Of a DNA stretch of 64,000 nt, positions 57,318 through 64,000 are shown one piece after another. A program made the position numbers and the translations under genes. Position 1 is the first letter of the stretch. The number at the start of each line of letters is the position of its first letter. This DNA comes from Heterobasidion occidentale (Eukaryota > Basidiomycota > Agaricomycetes > Russulales > Bondarzewiaceae). Under the pieces are notes generated by a model. That model did not search any database. It worked only from the letters and a program-made list of their open reading frames with translations, and was not told where the DNA came from. The DNA is taken from positions 1,240,001 to 1,304,000 of the forward strand of contig JBCAQO010000002.1 in the NCBI GenBank assembly GCA_039111635.1, given 5' to 3'.

Positions 57318-60300
57318 TTAGGCGTGGAAGGCGCCCATATTGGAAGTGAGGTTCTGTTGGTACATTTGATACATGTAGGCCTGATACGCTTGGGGAGGAA
57401 CAGACTGTGGTGCCATTCCAGTATAAGAGGGTTGACCCATGCCAAGGATGTTGCCAGCCGAAGTAAGGCTGGGCGACTGGTTTCCGTAAGGTCCAGACGG
57501 AACGGGTGTCGCGGGAACGGACGGCGTAGACGACATGCCGCCATTACGACGAGGAGCCGCACCGCGAGGACTGGACAAATCGGGGGAACGGATGGCGAAA
57601 GGATTGAAGGGGTCCGATGCCGGGGAGAATGCTGATGCCGGGTTGGAGTTACGACCACGCTGGTTCGGGTTGTTTTGGTTGTACGCAGGATCAATGGAAA
57701 GTTGGGGCTGCCCGGACTGAGGGTTCTGGCCGCCCATTTGCAAGGCCGCCATCATAGAGGCCAAGTTCTGATCATGAGTGGAATAGCCAGATGGAAGACC
57801 AGGCATGCCGTAGGTGGTCGGCGAAGTCCCAAACTTCGTCTTCGCGCCCGGCGTTGTAGCCGCATTGGGATAGTTCGCCGGGAAGTTGGGGATAGGGAGG
57901 CCAACCTCCTCGATCAGACGACGGTAGGCCTGAGTCGCAATAACCTTGAGCTCAATGAGCACACGCTTGGTGGCTTCGATGTAGACAGGCCTCTGGGCAG
58001 CGTCAATGAATGGACTGGTAAGGATCTTGTGCACGACCGCGACTCCGTTCACTTGATCTCCCAGAACATCCGTGAGAACATGATCGCCAGGGGATGAGAA
58101 CAAAGCGTCACGACCTGGCTGGATGCCTGAGGCTCCACCTTCTGGTTCACAATGCGCAGAACGGTGAGAGAAGCCAGCTTGTGCGTGCAGAGGTGCGACA
58201 AATGCGGCGTGAAGCGAGGTGCCAACAACAGGTACCGCGATGGGAAGCCAGAGGTATCGAGGAGCCAAGTGAGGAGCAGTGCACCGTTGGGATTCGTCGC
58301 CAGCGGGATCGAGTTGAGGATGATCGCGGTCGCGATACGGCGCTGCTGGTTGATGGAGATGTTGGGGCTTTCAAGACAGGCCCTCATGCTACGAGCGCCG
58401 AAACGTCCTTGCGCAACATCCCACAAACGGTCGACCATCGCATCGAAGATAAAGTCATCAGCGGGGCCGCCAAAGCGGAGGCAGCACCTGGAAACGGTGA
58501 GTCAAGCCAAGCCTATGAACGTACTGACCAAACGTACTGTATAACATAGTTGCCGAACTGGTCAAGAAGCAAGGGCGGGGCATAGGGGCGCAAGTTCGAC
58601 GCTATCAAGGCCACTTCCTCCGGGGTTTGCACGCAGTCGATGATCTTCTGAGCAGCCCAAGTCCCGTTCTTGTGGATACCAATCATAGCCAAATGAGGGC
58701 CAATGCGCTCCAGCATCGCGAGACGGGCCTGGGTGGAGCACTTCTCAAATAACTTTTGCACGACCTAACAAACGAGCTCAATCGAAGTGTCGTCCGAGGG
58801 AGGTGTCGATTACTTACTGTGTTGCCAAGCCAATCTGAAGCGAGGTCTACGATTTCGCCATCGAGGAAATCGGCCGCAACCTGTTCGATTTCCTCGTCCG
58901 AGATGGTGTTGGAGTCCATCCGCTTGCGCAGCTCACGCAACTTGGAAGCGTCCCAACGCCTGTTGTGAGGCCTCTCGGAAACAAGAGGAATGGTCGTGTA
59001 GTACATGGTAGGAGGCCGGAATTCTGTGGTTTGTTAGGTGACTAAGGACGGTCGATAGTGACGAGTGTCACTCACCCGACAAAGCTTGGATATCGGCGTC
59101 CGCATCAGGGCTTCCACCCGCGAGCTCCTTCATGATCATTTGCTGCTCCGTAACAGTCGGGGTCCATCCCGCAGGCTTCGGGGTGCCATCGTTCACGTAC
59201 GCGGTATTGTGGGTGCCGGCGCTGATCATGCTCAAGAGCAGATTCGAGCGGTAGTTCTCAACGGCGCCCCCCAGCACCTGTTGATCGACAGGAATAGTCG
59301 ATGCTCCCTTGACACTGCGTAGGGCATGGATGGTAGCGCCGACACTGAGGTCGCCCACGCCTTGCGCACTGATACCGGGGTTTTCCTCTTGTCCTCCAGC
59401 GCCTTCTTGCCCATTCTTGACAGGGACCTTCGCGAACCCAATCCGAATCGCTCCGACGTCACTACCTAAGACATCCCGTCCATTGAGTGCTTTCCTCGCC
59501 CTGACAGCATCGTCCAAGCGTTCAAAGTTGATGAAACCACAGTTCTTGTGCGTCAGCACGCGCGCCGACTCAATGGGTCCGTAAGGGCTGAACACGCTCA
59601 AAATCGTCGCTGGCGTGGTAGTGGACGGGATGGAACCGATCCACAACGCGCGCGTCGGGCTTGACTGCAGCTGTGCATCAATACCGCTCAAACCAGCGTT
59701 CGCCGCGTTCTTGCCAGTGCCAGTGGAAGAAGTACTGTTCGGAGTGGATGCGCCGGCACCTTTTCCTGGGGCGGCCGGCGCGCTGTCGGCTTTGCCGAAT
59801 CCGATGCGCACGGTCTGTCCGTTAGGCATGCCGATATTACCCCCAAGACGGTTAAGAACGTCCTCTTTAGCGCGCACAGCATCTGCCAAATCCACAAAGT
59901 TGACGAAACCGCATTCCTAATGAGAAAAGAGATCAGCCTGTCGAAGAAAAACCCCTAGCGCCTCGGTGACAGACCTTCTCAGGCAAAAGCCTCAAACTCT
60001 CGATGGCACCGTATGGGGCGAAGACATGGATGAGCTGCTCGCTCGTGACAGAACTGTCCAAGTTCCCGATCCAGAGCGACCTAGTGGGCGTCTGCATCTG
60101 TGTGCTCTGCTCGGACTTGGGGGAAACAGCACGTCCCGTCTGGCCCGGGGCAGCCAGATACGGCGACGATCTCGTAGCCGACAGCTCGCCGTTGGGGAAG
60201 CGGACGGTGGGGGATACCCCAGCACCACGAGAGGGCGCAAGCTTGTCGGTCTTCAAAATACCACCGGGTATGTTCAGCTGACTGCCCCCAGCATTATTGT

Positions 60301-61485
60301 ACGAGTTTACGGCAGTGGTCAATTCGTATGGAGACGAGTCCAAGGCCGCAGCAGCGCGACGGTGCAGGTGCGATGGGTCCTCGAGGATGCCCACAGAGAT
60401 GGCACGCGGCCTGCTGTTGAGGTTCGCGCCGAGGTGCTCGCTCTGCCTGAAGCCTTGTGCGACATACGACGGTGGGTAGTAGCTGTCGGGCGTGAGGGAA
60501 TCGCCGTAGGGATCGATGCTCTGGCGGTTGTAAGACTGCTCGTACATATCCTCTTCTTCCTCCGCATTCGGGGTGGCCAGGAGCGACGCCGTCGCAGCAG
60601 ACATGCGGCGGTATGGATGAGAAACCGTCGTGGCGCGCATGCGGGGCGGGTTAGTCAAATTCCCAGCGATGGCAGCCTGAGCCTGGTTGCGAAGCTCTGA
60701 GATCGTCGCCGCCTGAGGCATCATCCTGTGGTGACTCTCGTCCAGGCCCAAATAGTCGAGTGTGTGAACATCGAACTCGTCTGCTCCCGAGTCCATCGAC
60801 GTGACCGAGTGCAGCTCATCCAGGACAGGGAACGAGCTGTTATTGTTTGAGAGCCATGAAGACGAAAAGATGCTTGGACCGAACGCGTTGGACAGCCCAT
60901 CGGACGGCAGGATTGTCAGTGAGCCTGAGCGAAGACGACTGTTACGTTCCGTAAGCGCAGACGAAGCAACAGAAGAAGCTACGGAAGCCGAGTGGCGCAG
61001 GCTGGGCCGCATCGGCGCCGCTGCCGCGTTCTGTGCCGTGGAGGCCTGCAGCTGCTGCAACTGGTCGCTGAAAGACTCGGTGGAGGGGGCGGTACTACCC
61101 AAGGTGTTTGTGGCTGCGAACTGCTGGGCGGCCAGCGACACGTTTGAGGGTAAGGTCCCGGCCCTCGCCCTTCTGAATCCAGCGGGGTAGGCGTTGGGGG
61201 GCAGACCAGAGCCATCGGCCGTGGTGGTGGTGGTGGTGGCAGGAGAAATGTCATTAGGAGGGGAACCACCTGAAGCTAGGGCGCGCAGCGCAGGGGGCCT
61301 GTATCTGCCAATCATGCCATCCCCTTGCATCTCGCGTGCCCTGTCGACAACTGTCAGCGGCGGACATCACAAAAAAAACGCAGGGAAAGCACACACCTCT
61401 TTGCGAAGGCAGCGGAGGGAGCCGGGGGAGGGGTTTTCCCAGAAGGAGTCCTGGAAAAGCCAGCGGGCTCGGCGGATAGAGACAT
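57318..61485 (-). CDS. PUF-family RNA-binding protein with two RRMs (Jsn1/Puf2-like)
   Basis: Post-transcriptional regulator binding mRNA 3' UTRs, of the Jsn1/Puf1-Puf2 group that combines RRM and Pumilio repeats. The ATG at 61483-61485 starts MSLSAEPAGFSRTPSGKTPP, spliced to AREMQGDGMIGRYRPPALRA. A long disordered Ser/Ala/Gln region follows. RRM1: TRSLWIGNLDSSVTSEQLIH, RLLPEKECGFVNFVDLADAV. RRM2: TRALWIGSIPSTTTPATILS, ARVLTHKNCGFINFERLDDA. The Pumilio repeats include GEIVDLASDWLGNTVVQKLF, PHLAMIGIHKNGTWAAQKII, APPLLLDQFGNYVIQYC, QGRFGARSMRACLESPNISI, ATNPNGALLLTWLLDTSGFP and TPHLSHLCTHKLASLTVLRI. A Gln/Pro/Asn-rich C-terminus ends TSNMGAFHA. Motif spacing matches the Jsn1 type, with about six repeats. 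Several introns. Confidence 0.9.
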
Positions 61486-62421
61486 TATAACCTTGGAGAC
61501 GAATAGAGATTAGGTATTACTGAAGGTGCGGTTGTTGCAGAGGCTGGCCCGTGTAGAAAGCGAGAAGAAAGAGGGCTCGCAGGGCTCCGCAAACGGATAG
61601 TAGGCGATGGTTACTATGTGCTGGACAAGCTGGACAGTCGTAATGTTGAGCCAGAAAACCGGATTTTTTTGGGAATGAAAAGAATTTTGATGGGCGAAGA
61701 TAAACAAGAGCTGCCCACAGCTACTATAGTAAGGACGAAGTCCAGTAAATAGTACTAAGTAGAGGGAATGAGTGGTGGGGAGCAGACCAAGGCGCCCTCC
61801 CTGCCTAACTTTACCGAATTTCAATCTCCGCACCCGGCGCTTGCCACTCGCTTGCCCCCCTGCGTCTCCTTCCGTCAATTATGCACACCCCTATTTCGTA
61901 CAAACAGGGCAGCCTTTGTGCTCATTGCGTCCGTCCGTGCCATCCTCTCCATCCTCCTTGCGGACTAGGGCGATCATATCTATTCATTTTTATGCCATAC
62001 ATCATATGTGCTCGTACTGAGTGGGGGAATAAAAATATAGCACGACATAACGTACGTAGCTGCTCATAACGCCTCCGTCGCAGTCTCTCGCCCCAACGCC
62101 GATGGGTATCCTTCGTGGGCGTGGGCGGAGACGGCGCCAATGCGCGTGGTGTAAAGTACTGGGTCTCAACTCGGGGCGATGAACGTCCTGAGCCTGCAAA
62201 TGCAGGCAATAATGGAAGGGAAGACGTGAAGAGCGAGTTACTGATACAACTCTAAAAGACGCGACGTCTGCTTCGCGACAATGAACATAAACACAATGAA
62301 AACTGAATAATTAAAATGCCGTCTGTCTCGGCAAGTTCAACGAACACAAAACCTAGCCTGATGGGCCCACGCACGGCCGGCGAGACAGATGCAGCTGACC
62401 GGCCGCAGGCAGAACTGAAAT
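61486..62421. other. Intergenic region / PUF gene promoter
   Basis: About 936 bp. The left part is the PUF promoter and 5' UTR; the right part (61,970-62,420) is AT-rich 3' flank of the next minus-strand gene. A minus frame at 61510-61878 shows no family similarity. Confidence 0.4.
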
Positions 62422-64000
62422 TCATGACAAAGAGCTCCGGGAGCCCCTCTTGCTTGACCGCGTCCGCGATCGAGCCATTGCATTTGCTACCCGCTTGGAA
62501 CGCCGAAGAGGACGATCGCGGGAGCATGATCGCTGCACGACCACCGCATCCGCCGCGGCCTCCTTCCGGACATCAGCATCGACCTCCGCGGTAGTGTCCT
62601 GGGCGCAATCATCGGCGATGGGCACGGCTGTGGTCGGCGGGGAGTTCTCCCAATCCGACAGGTGGCAGAGCGTTTGAACATCTCCTGCTCCGTGGGGCTG
62701 AGTGGGGTCTCCACCACAGCCTTGTCCTCTGACTTCATAGGAAGGGAGAGATCCGTCAGCGTGAGCGAGGGGTGCACGGACAGCAGGTGATCTTCCACAT
62801 CCCAGTACGAAACCATGCCGCGTTCCCACGGTGTACTGGCCTCGCGGAGTGGGACTTCTCTCCGTTGCAGAAGCCGTTTGGCTTCCTTAGCGTCCTGCGT
62901 CGATGCAAAATGAGGCCCGAACTGGTTGAGAAGGCGGCCACGCGCGTTCGACCTATGAAAATCCTGCAAGGCCTGGGGAAAGCGCTCAAACAAGAGGTCG
63001 GAAAGGAACGTGTCGAGGCACGAGTCGGCGGCCCGATGCTCCTTGACGAACGCCTGAGCCTCTGGGAGTGGGACCCAGGTACCACATGCGATGGAAGAGC
63101 CTTGAGTGACATGCATAGCATTCGGAGTGGACGCGGCTGGAGGAGTGGGAACGCTCAAGTATTTGGCAATAAGACCGAGGTTGACAAAGTCGGTATCAAT
63201 GCGGCGGAGCAGACGGGACGATTGGACGGTCATCTGATACACGGTTATGCCTATGTTAAAAAAAGAACACTGAATAACCTGGGAACCTTATCGAATTGAG
63301 AAGAGTCGTACCTTCAACCTGCGTTGCAGTGACAGCTGGGGAGCAAGGCTCGCACGTGTCCACGACAACGACGTCGGTTTGAACTCCTTTCTGTTCGAGT
63401 GATGGAGATGGTCGAGATCCGACATCGGCCCTTGATGAAGACAGCATTGGCTGTGAAGGGCGCCACAATGGAAGAGGTGATGTAAAAGTGGGTGGTGTTG
63501 GAGGCACTTCGTCTTGAGTATCGTCAGACTCGGCCGAAGGAGTATCGGGAAAAGGGGACATGTCGGAAGGCGCTTCTGAGACTGCACGGATCGAAGGAGC
63601 AGGGTCCAGCGTCTGGCTTCTCGACTTCTTGCTGTCCCAGTCGCCTTCCTCGAGCTCGTGCGGGGGTATGCTGTCAGGCCCAAGCAACTCTGCATCTTTC
63701 CACATGAGCTCGCTTGGCCGACGCATGGTGGCCCATCGCATTTCACCGATCTCAGAGATAGGTGAAACTACGGACAGAGGGGTGAGTGGGGAGCCGCATA
63801 TAAGACCATCGTCGTCAGGAGAGAATGTCGACGAATAGCCCATTATGAGTGACGGGGTATGCGCTTCTTCCTTGAGCGGAACGTGGTAGGTCTCGTCGTC
63901 TCCTAGAAGGTCAAAGGGCGTCGGGCTAGGTGCGTCGTGGCTGTCGTACTCCCAATGATCAGACTCTTCGACCTTCACCATGTTCGACGAAACCTCCAAT
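62422..64000 (-). CDS. APSES/KilA-N-like DNA-binding domain protein (5' end may be beyond the edge; possible frame break)
   Basis: Probable fungal transcription factor related to the APSES/KilA-N fold. Its coding strand enters from the right edge; the first ATG inside the window (about 63981) gives MVKVEESDHWEYDSHDAPSP, but the true start may be outside. An acidic, Ser/Pro-rich region (PTPFDLLGDDETYHVPLKEE, SPDDDGLICGSPLTPLSVVS) is followed, after an intron near 63,290, by the domain: VYQMTVQSSRLLRRIDTDFV, NLGLIAKYLSVPTP, IACGTWVPLPEAQAFVKEH and LDTFLSDLLFERFPQALQDF; the RRxDxxxVNxxLI and GTWVPL blocks are the APSES-like signals. Near 62,675 the frame becomes Arg/Pro shadow-like, while the next frame reads TLCHLSDWENSPPTTAVP and a basic NLS-like RPLRRSKRVANAMARSRTRS before the stop at 62422-62424. 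Confidence 0.65.

Overview
The window is nuclear DNA of a filamentous fungus, almost certainly a basidiomycete (Agaricomycete; wood-decay relatives such as Polyporales would fit, but the order is inferred). Genes are dense, sit on both strands, and are cut by many short introns of about 50-70 nt with GT-AG borders and at least one GC-AG intron. Several products are typical fungal forms: an Ssb-type Hsp70 without a C-terminal EEVD, a TmpA-like membrane oxidoreductase, a Jsn1/Puf2-type PUF protein with RRMs, and a secreted DPBB protein. I see no rRNA, CRISPR array, virus or intact transposon.

Layout. 0-29 kb (moderate GC): 5' part of an MDR oxidoreductase (-), exportin-1/Crm1 (+), Tma20/MCT-1 (+), an SRR1-like protein (+), a disordered acidic protein (-), APC/C subunit Cdc27/APC3 (-), CCT-alpha/TCP1 (-), an Atg38/NRBF2-like MIT protein (+), Mog1 (-) and Ndc80 (+) back to back, and a TmpA-like protein (+). 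29-52.6 kb (clearly GC-rich): ERI1-like exonuclease (-), Cms1 (+), mitoribosomal mL60 (-), SF3A1/Prp21 (+), a minisatellite and a poorly preserved hypothetical gene, a secreted DPBB protein (-), Ssb-type Hsp70 (-), mitoribosomal uS2m (+), anthranilate synthase TrpE (-), an AT-richer island holding an OTT_1508-like deaminase-domain gene (-), and SHQ1 (+). 52.6-64 kb (moderate GC again): the 5' part of a SERCA-type Ca2+-ATPase whose 3' part lies in the GC-rich block (-), a small protein with an N-myristoylation-like start (-), a PUF/RRM protein (-), and an APSES/KilA-N-like protein running off the right edge (-).

Most genes are housekeeping: nuclear transport (Crm1, Mog1), mitosis (Cdc27, Ndc80), folding (TCP1, Ssb), ribosome and snoRNP biogenesis (Cms1, SHQ1, ERI1-like), splicing (SF3A1), translation (Tma20, mL60, uS2m), tryptophan synthesis and Ca2+ transport. 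They do not form one pathway; many are arranged as divergent pairs with short shared promoters.

The most interesting structure is at 46.5-49.2 kb. A divergent trpE-SHQ1 promoter, including the first codons of SHQ1, is present twice as direct repeats exactly 2,517 bp apart. The AT-richer deaminase-like gene lies between the copies, which looks like an insertion with promoter duplication and capture. Separately, conserved genes show apparent 1-2 nt frame breaks (NDC80, uS2m, the APSES-like gene and a hypothetical gene), which are either assembly indels or real lesions.
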